Assembly: GCA_020201035.1 (NCBI GenBank)
Contig: JAIVHO010000004.1
Span: 23,405 to 62,115 of the forward strand
DNA from: Bacteroidales bacterium
Lineage (GTDB): Bacteria; Bacteroidota; Bacteroidia; Bacteroidales; VadinHA17
Length of the DNA stretch: 38,711 nt
Direction of reading: 5' to 3'
The notes below the pieces were generated by a model. That model saw only the letters and a program-made list of their open reading frames with translations. It ran no database searches and was not told the DNA's origin. Below are positions 9,108-18,184 of the stretch, piece by piece. A program made the translations under genes and the position numbers. Numbering within the stretch: the stretch's first letter is position 1; every line of letters starts with the position of its first letter.

Positions 9108-9461
9108 ATGGGTATTTATCTCTTTATTTCAATCCTTATTATAATAGCCTGCGTACTGCAGATTCTTATTGTTTTGGTGCAGAATTCAAAGGGTGGCGGA
9201 CTAGCCGCTAACTTCACCTCCACCGGCCAGTCGATGGGTGTACGTAAAACAGCAGATTTCCTTGAGAAATCAACCTGGACGCTTGCAATTGCGATTCTGG
9301 TTTTAAGCATTGGAGCAACAGCAGCTATTCCCAATGATGCGCAGGAGGAAAGATCTCGTATTGAGAGTCAGATTCAGAATGCTGTGGACCCGAATGCAAT
9401 TCCAACGTTGCCAACAGCTATCCCGGAAACAAATCCTGATGGTGGTACGGAAAATCAGTAG
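9108..9461 (+). CDS. secG: Preprotein translocase subunit SecG
   Basis: 117 residues with two membrane helices (about 3-22 and 54-72) joined by the conserved loop V-L-V-Q-N-S-K-G-G-G-L-A, which is diagnostic for SecG. The protein belongs to the SecYEG channel in the inner membrane and assists SecA-driven export. The tail after the second helix is polar and low in complexity, longer than in E. coli but usual in this phylum. It lies 11 bp after the TPR-like gene and is the last gene before a strong terminator, so it should close the operon that starts at the sigma-54 activator. Confidence 0.95.
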   Translation: MGIYLFISILIIIACVLQILIVLVQNSKGGGLAANFTSTGQSMGVRKTADFLEKSTWTLAIAILVLSIGATAAIPNDAQEERSRIESQIQNAVDPNAIPTLPTAIPETNPDGGTENQ

Positions 9462-9484
9462 CAAAACCTGTCAAAGAGTTTCTC

Positions 9485-9518
9485 AAAATGTCAGTTTGTC
9501 ATCAAACTGACATTTTTT
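9485..9518 (+). terminator. Intrinsic terminator after secG
   Basis: A perfect 14-bp stem (AAAATGTCAGTTTG paired with CAAACTGACATTTT) with a TCAT loop, running into six T residues. It separates the secG operon from groES-groEL. Because of the flanking A and T runs it could work in both directions. Confidence 0.9.
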
Positions 9519-9564
9519 ACATCCGGTACTCCTCTTTCAGCCGGTATGCATGACAATTTTCCCT

Positions 9565-9581
9565 TTGGCACAGATTCTGCT
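9565..9581 (+). promoter_or_regulatory. Candidate sigma-54 (-24/-12) promoter of groESL
   Basis: The bases TTGGCACAGATTCTGCT match the sigma-54 consensus YTGGCACGNNNNTTGCW with GG and GC exactly 10 bases apart. The differences are A for G after the -24 block and C for the first T of the -12 block. It sits 53 bp before the groES start codon, after the secG terminator, giving a predicted start near 9592. No inverted repeat of the HrcA/CIRCE type is visible here. A sigma-54 activator gene lies 2.4-3.7 kb upstream. Confidence 0.5.
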
Positions 9582-9633
9582 GAAAAGGGATTGTCGGTAA
9601 ATTTAATGTTTAACAAAAACAAGAGTAAATAAA

Positions 9634-9912
9634 ATGGCAGAACTAAAAGGTAAAATACTTGCAGGCAAGGTGCTTGTAAGACCTAAAGATGCAGAAGAGA
9701 AGACCGCCAGTGGTATTATTATCCCTGACAGTGCCAAGGAGAAGCCCCAGCAGGGGACTGTGGTGCTGGCCGGTGCTGCAAAAAAGGATGAGACAATGGA
9801 AGTAAAACCAGGTGATGTTGTGCTTTACGGAAAATATTCCGGACAGGAACTCAGCATTGACGGTGTTGATTATCTTCTGATGGCTCAGACTGATGTTCTC
9901 TATATTGTTTAA
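9634..9912 (+). CDS. groS: Co-chaperonin GroES
   Basis: 92 residues, the normal size for Hsp10. Conserved features are the start G-K-I-L-A-G-K-V-L-V-R-P, the mobile loop E-E-K-T-A-S-G-I-I-I-P-D (about 21-32) that docks on GroEL, and the C-terminal Y-L-L-M-A-Q-T-D-V-L-Y-I. It caps the GroEL cavity during ATP-driven protein folding in the cytoplasm. The gene precedes groEL by 27 bp in the usual order and follows a possible sigma-54 promoter. Confidence 0.98.
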   Translation: MAELKGKILAGKVLVRPKDAEEKTASGIIIPDSAKEKPQQGTVVLAGAAKKDETMEVKPGDVVLYGKYSGQELSIDGVDYLLMAQTDVLYIV

Positions 9913-9921
9913 CACTGTTAA

Positions 9922-11574
<1,653 letters not shown>

Positions 11575-11598
11575 AACTCTGAAAACAAAAAAGAAACT

Positions 11599-11655
11599 GA
11601 TAAAACTGAGACTTGTTTTATCGGAATGGAGCCTCTGTCACGGGGCTCCTTTTTT
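11599..11655 (+). terminator. Terminator after groEL
   Basis: Two consecutive hairpins. The first pairs GATAAAAC (11599-11606) with GTTTTATC (11615-11622). The second pairs GGAGCC (11628-11633) with GGCTCC (11644-11649) and is followed by six T residues, the form of an intrinsic terminator. Confidence 0.85.
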
Positions 11656-11686
11656 GTGATTTACCTGAGCATTCACTCTTTATTTA

Positions 11687-11694
11687 TATATTTG
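11687..11694 (+). promoter_or_regulatory. Bacteroidota -7 promoter box for lepA
   Basis: TATATTTG matches the TAnnTTTG -7 box of Bacteroidota promoters. It lies just after the groEL terminator and 24 bp before the lepA start codon. The -33 element is weak (CCTG at 11664-11667), so this rests mainly on the -7 match and position. Confidence 0.5.
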
Positions 11695-11718
11695 CGCTGA
11701 AATAGGGTATTATTGATA

Positions 11719-13506
11719 ATGGATAAGATAAGAAATTTCTGCATAATAGCACATATTGATCATGGCAAGAGCACACTTGCTGACAGGCTGCTGGAAAATA
11801 CAAAGACGCTGACAGACCGGGCCTATATGGATCAGGTTCTCGATAGCATGGATCTGGAAAGGGAGAGGGGTATTACCATAAAGAGTCATGCCATTCAGAT
11901 GAAATACAGTTTTGGAGGTGATAACTACCTGCTGAATCTGATTGATACCCCGGGGCATGTCGACTTCTCATATGAGGTTTCCAGATCAATCGCTGCTTGC
12001 GAGGGAGCTCTTCTGGTTGTGGATGCCACTCAGGGCATACAGGCTCAGACAATCTCAAATCTATATATGGCAATTGAGCATGATCTGGAGGTAATACCGG
12101 TGCTGAACAAGATGGATATGGCAAGCGCAATGCCGGAAGACGTAAAGGATCAGATTGTTGATCTGCTGGGATGCGACAGGGATGATATAATTGAGGCAAG
12201 CGGTAAAACGGGGATGGGGGTGGAACAGATACTGGAGAGGATAATCAGGGATGTTCCTGAACCAACCGGAGACCCGGATGCTCCCCTGCAGGCACTGATT
12301 TTTGATTCTGTTTTCAACTCATACCGGGGGATTATTGCCTATTTTAAGATCGTTAACGGGACACTTGAAACAGGGGATAAGGTTAAGTTTTTCAATACCG
12401 GCAGTGAATACCAGGCTGATGAAATTGGAGTGCTCAGGATAAAGCAGGAGCCCCGTAAACGGATGGCGGCAGGTAATGTGGGTTATATCATTTCAGGTAT
12501 AAAAAATTCGAGTGAGGTCAAGGTAGGTGATACTATCACTCATCGTGAGAGGCCATGCAACAAGGCTATCTCAGGATTTGAGAATGTTAAGCCTATGGTG
12601 TTTGCGGGTATCTACCCTGTTGATGCTGATGATTATGAAGATTTGAGGTCATCCATTGAAAAGCTTCAGCTGAACGACGCATCACTCTCATTTCTGCCTG
12701 AATCAAGCGCTGCTCTCGGATTTGGTTTCCGTTGCGGATTTCTGGGTTTGCTCCATATGGAGATTGTACAGGAACGTCTTGACCGGGAATTTGATATGGA
12801 TGTTATTACAACAGTGCCCAATGTCTCCTATGTGGTTTATACAACCAAAGGGGAGGAGATAGAGGTGCATAATCCTTCCGGATTGCCTGTGGTAAATATT
12901 ATAGATCGCATTGAAGAACCGTTTATAACAGCTCAGATAATTACCAAGAGTCCCTATGTAGGAGGAATAATGACTCTATGTATTGATAAAAGGGGAACAT
13001 TTAAAAACCAGGTATATCTCACCAGTGACAGGGTGGAAATAACATTTGAAATGCCGCTTGCTGAGATAGTGTTTGATTTTTATGATAAGCTGAAAAGTAT
13101 ATCAAAAGGGTATGCCTCTTTTGATTACCACTATTCGGGATATCAGAAAGCTGATCTGGTGCGGCTTGATGTTCTCCTTAACGGTGAGATGGTTGATGCA
13201 CTGTCAACACTTATTTTCAGGGGGAATGCGTATGATTTCGGAAGGAGGATGTGTGTAAAATTAAAGGAACTGATTCCGCGGCAACAGTTTGATATTGCCA
13301 TACAGGCTGCAATAGGGGCAAAGGTTATAGCCAGGGAAACAGTTAAGGCTCTACGGAAGGATGTTACCGCAAAATGTTACGGAGGCGATATTACCCGGAA
13401 GAGGAAATTGCTTGAAAAACAGAAAAAGGGAAAGAAAAGGATGAGGCAGGTTGGTAACGTGGAGGTGCCACAGCAGGCTTTCCTTGCAGTCCTTAAAATG
13501 GATTAA
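11719..13506 (+). CDS. lepA: Elongation factor 4 (LepA), translational GTPase
   Basis: 595 residues from ATG 11719; a TTG two codons earlier is less likely, since the family starts at M[14 protein letters not shown]. The G1 loop A-H-I-D-H-G-K-S-T is at about 11-19, followed by the G2 region R-G-I-T-I-K and D-T-P-G-H (G3) and N-K-M-D (G4). The C-terminal part has the LepA-specific domain ending [19 protein letters not shown]. The protein acts on stalled or mistranslocated ribosomes. It appears to be a single-gene transcript, with a promoter box upstream and a hairpin downstream. Confidence 0.98.
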   Translation: MDKIRNFCIIAHIDHGKSTLADRLLENTKTLTDRAYMDQVLDSMDLERERGITIKSHAIQMKYSFGGDNYLLNLIDTPGHVDFSYEVSRSIAACEGALLVVDATQGIQAQTISNLYMAIEHDLEVIPVLNKMDMASAMPEDVKDQIVDLLGCDRDDIIEASGKTGMGVEQILERIIRDVPEPTGDPDAPLQALIFDSVFNSYRGIIAYFKIVNGTLETGDKVKFFNTGSEYQADEIGVLRIKQEPRKRMAAGNVGYIISGIKNSSEVKVGDTITHRERPCNKAISGFENVKPMVFAGIYPVDADDYEDLRSSIEKLQLNDASLSFLPESSAALGFGFRCGFLGLLHMEIVQERLDREFDMDVITTVPNVSYVVYTTKGEEIEVHNPSGLPVVNIIDRIEEPFITAQIITKSPYVGGIMTLCIDKRGTFKNQVYLTSDRVEITFEMPLAEIVFDFYDKLKSISKGYASFDYHYSGYQKADLVRLDVLLNGEMVDALSTLIFRGNAYDFGRRMCVKLKELIPRQQFDIAIQAAIGAKVIARETVKALRKDVTAKCYGGDITRKRKLLEKQKKGKKRMRQVGNVEVPQQAFLAVLKMD

Positions 13507-13615
13507 ATTGTTCTGATGTTTTGTTTATTGGAAAAATGTATTACTTTGGTCGCCTGAAGAGGTGAAGTTCAGTAAAAAACATTGACCTTAACCTTGAAAT
13601 CTAACCTATCGGGAT

Positions 13616-13648
13616 ACCCTGGTCTGAATATCAGCTCAGGGTTTCCTT
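13616..13648. terminator. Hairpin between lepA and the response regulator
   Basis: ACCCTG (13616-13621) pairs with CAGGGT (13637-13642) over a 15-base loop, with a T-rich tract on the plus side. It lies between convergent genes and could terminate lepA. For the minus-strand gene the tract is poorer. Confidence 0.5.
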
Positions 13649-14329
13649 TTATTTGGAGATAAGCTTGTATCCTTTTCCGTGCACATTCAGTATGGTGATT
13701 GAAGAGTCCTCCTTAAGGTATTTTCTAAGTTTGGTTATATAAACATCCATGCTTCTGGCATTGAAATAGTTGTCGTCGGTCCATATCTTTTTCAGAGCAT
13801 AATTTCTTTCAAGTATCTCATTTTTGTGACTGCAGAGCAACCTGAGTAATTCGGATTCCTTGGTTGTAAGCTTATGACTGATATCACCTTTTTCAAGTAT
13901 CTGGGTAAGGGGATGGAACCTGTAAATGCCAATTTCATAGATTTCTGCTTCTGTAGTTCTGCTTCCCCTGGTTCTCCTCATTATCGCTTCTATTCTGTAA
14001 AGAAGTTCCTCCATGGAAAAGGGTTTGGTAATATAGTCATCAGCACCGGCTGAAAACCCTTCCAGAATATCCTTTTCAAGATTTTTGGCTGTAAGAAAGA
14101 TTACCGGCATGCTGTTATCGGTCTCCCTTATCCTTCTGGCCAGCGTGATCCCGTCAATGCGGGGCATCATAATATCGAGAAGGCAAAGATCATAGTCGCC
14201 GTTACTGAACATTTCCCAGGCTTCAATACCATCAGTTGCAAGTTTGGCATCATAATTTTTTGCTTTAAGATATTCACACAGAAGAGAGCCCAGATTGTGG
14301 TCATCCTCAGCAAGAAGTATTTTTACCAT
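13649..14329 (-). CDS. rprY: OmpR-family response regulator, RprY-like
   Basis: 226 residues from M-V-K-I-L-L-A-E-D-D; the frame is open further upstream, but this start matches the family and lies just past the end of the kinase gene. The receiver domain has the acidic pair D9-D10, the phosphoacceptor D52 (L-L-D-I-M-M-P), T80 and K102. The C-terminal winged helix (about 130-226) has the usual T-T-K-E-S-E-L-L-R-L-L and V-H-G-K-G-Y-K-L. Together with the adjacent kinase it resembles RprXY, a conserved envelope- and stress-linked pair in Bacteroidota. That assignment is by recall of sequence style; the OmpR family call is certain. Confidence 0.93.
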   Translation of the reverse strand: MVKILLAEDDHNLGSLLCEYLKAKNYDAKLATDGIEAWEMFSNGDYDLCLLDIMMPRIDGITLARRIRETDNSMPVIFLTAKNLEKDILEGFSAGADDYITKPFSMEELLYRIEAIMRRTRGSRTTEAEIYEIGIYRFHPLTQILEKGDISHKLTTKESELLRLLCSHKNEILERNYALKKIWTDDNYFNARSMDVYITKLRKYLKEDSSITILNVHGKGYKLISK

Positions 14330-14330
14330 A

Positions 14331-15878
14331 TTAGCTGTTTTTAGGTAGTTTAATCTCAAATGTTGTTCCCCTGTTGATCTGGCTGGTAACATCAATTATC
14401 CCGCCATGCCCCTCAATTACCTTCTTTACATAGCAGAGTCCCAGACCAAATCCCTTGACATTATGGATGTTCCCGGTCGGAACCCTGTAAAACTTTTCAA
14501 AAATCCTTTTTATATCCTCCTTTCGGATGCCAACTCCCCTGTCAGATACCGAAATGATTATCTTATCATTGTTTTCTGTAGTCGAAATTGTCAGATCAGG
14601 CCTGTCGGATGAATATTTAATAGCATTGTCCAGCAGATTTGAGATTACATTTGTAAAATGATCTTCATCTATCATGACAACGGGATTATTCGCTCTGAAG
14701 TTGCTTTGAACGGTTCCGTTACGCTCACCTATAATTAAAGAAAAGTTTTCTACAATATTTCCCAAAAGCTGATGAAGGTCAGTTTCACAGAATTTAAGAT
14801 TCATGTTTCCACGGTCAAAAATTGAAGCCTGCAATACTTTCTCAACCTGGTATTTCAGTCTCACGGATTCATCATTTAATATCCTTGAAATATTTTCAAT
14901 GGTTGTCTCCCTGTTTTTTATTGTTGTATCAGACAACATCTGTGATGCAAGATAGATTGTTGATACAGGTGTTTTCAATTCATGTGTCATATTATTGATG
15001 AAATCGCTCCGGATCTCTGAAAGTCTCTTCTGGCGTGTAATAATTATAAGGTTCAGTGCCGAGAAGAAGACAAGTGTGAGGGTGATAAAAATGGTAATAA
15101 AACCTGTAAATCCTACCTGCCTGAAAAGATATTTATCCTCGCCCGGAAAATAGAGAGTAAGCCTGTATTGTCCGGGAACAGGATCATTTGGAAATAACTG
15201 ACGCAGAAATTTACTTGACGAGGCGTGTAGCGAATAATTATCGGTGCTGTAAATTATGGCATTCCCCTCATTTATACCGAATTCATAATTCAGGTTTATT
15301 CCTGCCCGTCCAAGGGTTTCGTCAAGGAGTGTGGCTACATCCTCCTTTGTTATTCTCTGGTTCAGGTCAGGTTGTTCGGACAGAATTCGTCCCATAATAT
15401 TCTCAAGCTGTATGGTTTTGTTGTTTAGACGTCCTGATATGCCTGCCCTTAGGCTTTGTGCTGACATCTCCGGAGCCTCTTCGTCAGGCCATAGTATATC
15501 TTCGTCGGAATAGATTATAATGGTTTGTCCTTCACGATTCACCATTACGGAGCTCCTTGGATCCGGAATACCATCAAACTCGGGAATGCCGTACTCATTA
15601 TCAATTGATTCAAGCTGCTTGGCAAGGGGTGAGTGGGATGGCACAATTGCAACAAGGGAATCAACGCTTGGCAAATCAATTTCCTCGAATATTCTTTCGA
15701 TGGTCTCCTGTCTTTCCAGTTCGGAGACAACCGCATCCATAGAACTGTTTACCATTACCCTGAATTGCTGATTTTTTGTTTCAATAGCATTTCTGATCCA
15801 GTATATCTGTACAAGGATTAGCCCTGAAATTATCAGGGAAAGAACGACTGAAAGTATAATTATTGTTCTTTTCTTCAT
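14331..15878 (-). CDS. rprX: Sensor histidine kinase, RprX-like
   Basis: 515 residues. Helix one (about 5-26) is followed by the stretch V-Q-I-Y-W-I-R-N-A-I-E-T-K-N-Q-Q-F, typical of RprX-type kinases. A periplasmic domain of about 225 residues and a second helix (about 257-280) follow. The dimerisation and phosphotransfer helix carries N-N-M-T-H-E-L-K-T-P with H299 as the phosphorylated residue. The ATPase domain has its N box (N-L-L-D-N-A-I-K-Y-S), D-R-G-V-G-I and G-F-G-L-G-L. It would sense an envelope cue and phosphorylate the regulator encoded immediately downstream; the stop codon and the regulator start touch. The signal is unknown. A long spacer with structured elements lies upstream. 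Confidence 0.93.
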   Translation of the reverse strand: MKKRTIIILSVVLSLIISGLILVQIYWIRNAIETKNQQFRVMVNSSMDAVVSELERQETIERIFEEIDLPSVDSLVAIVPSHSPLAKQLESIDNEYGIPEFDGIPDPRSSVMVNREGQTIIIYSDEDILWPDEEAPEMSAQSLRAGISGRLNNKTIQLENIMGRILSEQPDLNQRITKEDVATLLDETLGRAGINLNYEFGINEGNAIIYSTDNYSLHASSSKFLRQLFPNDPVPGQYRLTLYFPGEDKYLFRQVGFTGFITIFITLTLVFFSALNLIIITRQKRLSEIRSDFINNMTHELKTPVSTIYLASQMLSDTTIKNRETTIENISRILNDESVRLKYQVEKVLQASIFDRGNMNLKFCETDLHQLLGNIVENFSLIIGERNGTVQSNFRANNPVVMIDEDHFTNVISNLLDNAIKYSSDRPDLTISTTENNDKIIISVSDRGVGIRKEDIKRIFEKFYRVPTGNIHNVKGFGLGLCYVKKVIEGHGGIIDVTSQINRGTTFEIKLPKNS

Positions 15879-16188
15879 GCCCGAAAACTCTCTTCAACCT
15901 CTGTTAATCTCTGATCCCCCAAGGGAAGCAGAGGGGTTATTGATTATGAAGAATTAATTTAATATGGTCAGGTAGTGTTAACATATTGCAATTCGAAGAT
16001 ATATAAGGGAGAATTTAACATCAATCTCTGAATCTTTACCATAGGGTGCCTTACTGTAACAATGTGAGGTTTCCACAAAGGCAAAATTACCTGTATTATC
16101 CTGTTTTTAAGATATTTTAACTTTATTTAACAGGTTGTGTCTGATTTTGCCTATCTGAATTGTGAAGAAGCGGGTTTATAGCTTATTA

Positions 16189-16257
16189 TTATATTTTAAG
16201 AGTTTCAAATTTGATTTTGGCATGAAATTTGTAATTATGCAGTGAAGGTTTTTTCAT
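16189..16257 (-). CDS. Possible 22-residue basic micro-ORF
   Basis: ATG at 16257 opens 22 codons ending TAA at 16191-16189. The peptide starts M-K-K-P-S-L-H-N-Y and is rich in lysine, with no membrane segment. Support is positional: in transcript order a -7 promoter box (16345-16338), a strong hairpin, an AACCTAAAC element and then this ATG after 12 bases. The same nonamer stands 9 bases before the start codon of the gene at 36812. I do not recognise the peptide. It could be a leader peptide, a small independent gene, or chance; an ORF this short carries little statistical weight. Confidence 0.3.
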   Translation of the reverse strand: MKKPSLHNYKFHAKIKFETLKI

Positions 16258-16278
16258 AGGTTAGATTAGGTTTAGGTT

Positions 16279-16313
16279 AAAGGGAATGTGGAGGTGCTTA
16301 AGCACCTCCCTTT
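16279..16313 (-). promoter_or_regulatory. Strong hairpin with perfect 20-bp palindrome
   Basis: The perfect palindrome GGAGGTGCTTAAGCACCTCC spans 16290-16309. An outer pairing AAAGGGA/TCCCTTT (16279-16285 with 16307-16313) overlaps it, so two alternative folds exist. There is no U-tract on the minus strand, so it is more likely a leader or cruciform structure than a terminator. A dimeric protein site is also possible. Confidence 0.75.
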
Positions 16314-16337
16314 CAATTTTAAAAATGAGCGATCAGG

Positions 16338-16345
16338 CAAAAATA
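16338..16345 (-). promoter_or_regulatory. -7 promoter box before hairpin and micro-ORF
   Basis: On the minus strand this reads TATTTTTG, a full match to TAnnTTTG. The -33 position falls in the TTTAGG-like array and lacks a TTG. Transcription would begin near 16331, about 20 bases before the hairpin. Confidence 0.4.
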
Positions 16346-16386
16346 TTTTAGGTTTAGGTTAGGTTTGGGTTTTAGGTTATGAATTT

Positions 16387-16475
16387 GAGTATTCCGGGTC
16401 AACCGGGGTACTCATTTTCTTTTTGGAGTGGCTTTGACTGATCCGGATAAACCGGGGTACTCATTTTCTTTTTGG
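16387..16475. repeat. Hairpin and 26-bp direct repeat at a gene 3' end
   Basis: A 26-bp sequence beginning AACCGGGGTACTC occurs at 16401-16426 and 16450-16475, 49 bp apart. The second copy includes the last four sense codons and stop of the 164-residue gene, so its 3' end appears tandemly duplicated with a diverged spacer. The outer copy forms an 11-bp stem (16387-16397 with 16403-16413, two G-U pairs when read as plus-strand RNA) followed on the plus strand by a T-rich tract. Confidence 0.75.
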
Positions 16476-16955
16476 TTTGCCTTTTACTATATCCTTATTA
16501 AGCTGTCGTGCAGCATAGTAGATATTTTTCCTGATAGTAATTGCTTTGCTTCCCTCAATCCAGTTGAGGTTAATTCCGGTGATTTTCCCTGTGTTGCTTT
16601 CAAGGGAGAATGATTTTTCCTTTGGAGGCATATAGATTTTACTGATATCATTCCACTGAAATTTTCCCTCTTTTGCAACCAGAAGCCCGTACCTGTATTC
16701 CAGAATGTCTGAATTAATTCTGAAGAAGAAGTTTTTCCGTTTGGATGTAGCAAAGAATGCTGTAAGCAGAATCAATGTACCCAGACTGAGGGTTGTAATT
16801 GTAAGGCCGGGAGAGGGCAGATAGTCATATTTAAGAACTTTGAGAGCTACATTATAAAGACCTGTAGCCAGCAGTACCGATCCAAACACCAGTAGAAGAA
16901 TTTTTCTCCCCTTCGAGAACTCCTTCTCGTAGAGGTTAATCTCTATATTTTGCAT
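16461..16955 (-). CDS. Small membrane protein, two TM helices, PH-like tail
   Basis: 164 residues. Two hydrophobic helices at about 18-38 and 50-69 are followed by a soluble part of about 90 residues that starts K-R-K-N-F-F-F-R-I-N-S-D-I-L-E-Y-R-Y-G and contains F-Q-W-N-D-I-S-K-I-Y-M-P-P. This layout (two helices, then a beta-rich segment with a W-x-D/E-I pattern) recalls bacterial PH-like membrane proteins, but I cannot name a family. The end is very basic. It begins 2 bp after the preceding gene, so it is likely in the acpP-fabF-rnc transcript. A similarly built protein is encoded at 33756-34244. Confidence 0.75.
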   Translation of the reverse strand: MQNIEINLYEKEFSKGRKILLLVFGSVLLATGLYNVALKVLKYDYLPSPGLTITTLSLGTLILLTAFFATSKRKNFFFRINSDILEYRYGLLVAKEGKFQWNDISKIYMPPKEKSFSLESNTGKITGINLNWIEGSKAITIRKNIYYAARQLNKDIVKGKPKRK

Positions 16956-16957
16956 TT

Positions 16958-17395
16958 TCAGGCTATTTGCAACAGAATTGTTTCAGCAACAGATAAGTCA
17001 TCCAGCAGGAACAGACCTGAAATCTCCTTGCATTTTCTGAGGTGGGAGATAATCCGGTCGCGGATATTAAGGATATCGTTTCCTCTTAATACCAGCAGGT
17101 AGTCGATTCCGGCAAGCTTTTTACTCAGGTGTGAATTTCCGTTTTTATTGCTGACCAGAACGAATGTGTTATCATTGAGTTCTGAGGTTGATTTAAATGA
17201 AGAGAACTGAAGTTTTTCACCTGTTTCGTTTTCACGGACAACAGGGCGTGTGCTTCTGAAGTTTAAATTTAAGATTGAATTAAGAAGAAGTGAAGTTTTG
17301 TAATCGGCATCAGGGGTAACAAGGCCAATCATTACTATCTCCGGGTCACTCTCGAGGCGGAGCAAATGACGTTTCTTTTTACCCGGTTGTTTCAT
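16958..17395 (-). CDS. IPExxxVDY-type family protein
   Basis: 145 residues, no signal peptide or membrane helix. The pattern I-V-M-I-G-L-V-T-P-D-A-D-Y-K-T-S-L-L-L-N (about 20-39) matches the start of a Bacteroidota family usually encoded beside rnc. The naming motif is degenerate here, K-K-L-A-G-I-D-Y-L-L in place of I-P-E-x-x-x-V-D-Y, so the assignment rests on context plus the N-terminal pattern. The role is unknown. It lies 42 bp after rnc on the same strand. Confidence 0.75.
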   Translation of the reverse strand: MKQPGKKKRHLLRLESDPEIVMIGLVTPDADYKTSLLLNSILNLNFRSTRPVVRENETGEKLQFSSFKSTSELNDNTFVLVSNKNGNSHLSKKLAGIDYLLVLRGNDILNIRDRIISHLRKCKEISGLFLLDDLSVAETILLQIA

Positions 17396-17437
17396 ATTCA
17401 GTCTAAGTTCAACGGATAAAGGTATGAAAAAGTTCAG

Positions 17438-18184
17438 TTATTCAGTATATCCTTTTCTTATAATTAATTCCCAGCCGTTTAACGAAGCTAGCTGTTCTGA
17501 CTCTTTCTTTGATCTTCCCTCTCCCTCTCCAAGGAGTTGCTCTCCGACCATAAGGGATGTTTTGAAGCTGACAGTTTTTTCAGCCGGATTCCACCTCTCA
17601 TCCGAAACAAATTCGATCTCTTTATTCAGTTTCTGCCCCCACTGGTATATCCGGCTTTTGAAGTCTGTCTCATTAGCCATGATCATAGCAAGGTCAAAAT
17701 GTTTATCAATAATCTCCTTAAGAATAAATTTTTTCACGGATCTGTATCCCCTATCGATAAAGACTGCTCCTATAAGGGCTTCCAGAGAGTCACCGTAGAC
17801 GTGTCGTGTATTAATGGTTTTGTTAATATGGCTTACCAGCATGCTGTTAAGGCCCATGGTCTCTGCCAGTTTGTTCAGTTGTTCCCTGTTGACCAGCCTT
17901 GATCTTAGTCGGGTCAGTTCACCTTCGGAAGCCAGAGGGAATTTCCTGAAAAAGTATTCAGAGAGTACTGCGTCCAGGATAGAGTCTCCCAGAAACTCCA
18001 GCCTTTCATTATTAATACCCGAGTGACCTGGAATTGTCTGGGTGGCGGATCTGTGGATGAATGCTTTTTCATAAACAGACAGATTACCCGGTCTGAAACC
18101 AAGTAGTGCCGTGAGATATCTCCTGAACAGACGTCTGTCATGAATCAGGGTTAGGGCGGGTTTTTTTCTGAAGTTGTAGAACAA
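17438..18184 (-). CDS. rnc: Ribonuclease III
   Basis: 248 residues. The catalytic signature E-R-L-E-F-L-G-D-S is at 60-68, followed by a second acidic cluster (Y-G-D-S-L-E-A-L-I-G-A) around 130. A double-stranded RNA-binding domain fills about 176-246 (W-G-Q-K-L-N-K-E-I-E-F, then G-R-S-K-K-E-S-E-Q-L-A-S). It cuts double-stranded RNA in rRNA processing and mRNA turnover. The start codon abuts the stop codon of fabF, implying translational coupling in the acpP-fabF-rnc operon. Confidence 0.97.
   Translation of the reverse strand: MFYNFRKKPALTLIHDRRLFRRYLTALLGFRPGNLSVYEKAFIHRSATQTIPGHSGINNERLEFLGDSILDAVLSEYFFRKFPLASEGELTRLRSRLVNREQLNKLAETMGLNSMLVSHINKTINTRHVYGDSLEALIGAVFIDRGYRSVKKFILKEIIDKHFDLAMIMANETDFKSRIYQWGQKLNKEIEFVSDERWNPAEKTVSFKTSLMVGEQLLGEGEGRSKKESEQLASLNGWELIIRKGYTE

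Larger units (their letters stand above)
16257..16378. repeat. TTTAGG-like short repeat arrays flanking a hairpin
   Basis: Two clusters of degenerate TTAGGT/TTTAGG units, at 16257-16279 and 16348-16378 (plus-strand sense), lie on either side of the hairpin at 16279-16313. On the minus strand they read as AACCTAAACC strings. They resemble eukaryotic telomere repeats only in composition. The proximal one doubles as the leader of the micro-ORF. Confidence 0.7.
15879..16460. other. 582-bp spacer upstream of the RprXY-like genes
   Basis: The half nearest the kinase (15879-16188) shows no clear gene. It has one box matching the -7 consensus on the minus strand (CAAAATTA at 16082-16089, no -33 partner), which would give the kinase a 5' leader of about 200 bases. 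The distal half holds, in minus-strand order, a hairpin with a duplicated 26-bp segment, a TTTAGG-like array, a -7 box, a strong hairpin, a second array and a possible 22-codon gene. These are listed separately. Confidence 0.7.

Noticed and set aside
9310-9510. 66-codon frame overlapping the end of secG
   Set aside because: It is a shifted frame within secG that ends in the terminator hairpin.
16257-16378. Telomere-like TTAGGT/TTTAGG arrays as a sign of eukaryotic or linear-end DNA
   Set aside because: The units are few and degenerate, and the flanking genes are ordinary bacterial genes on both sides.
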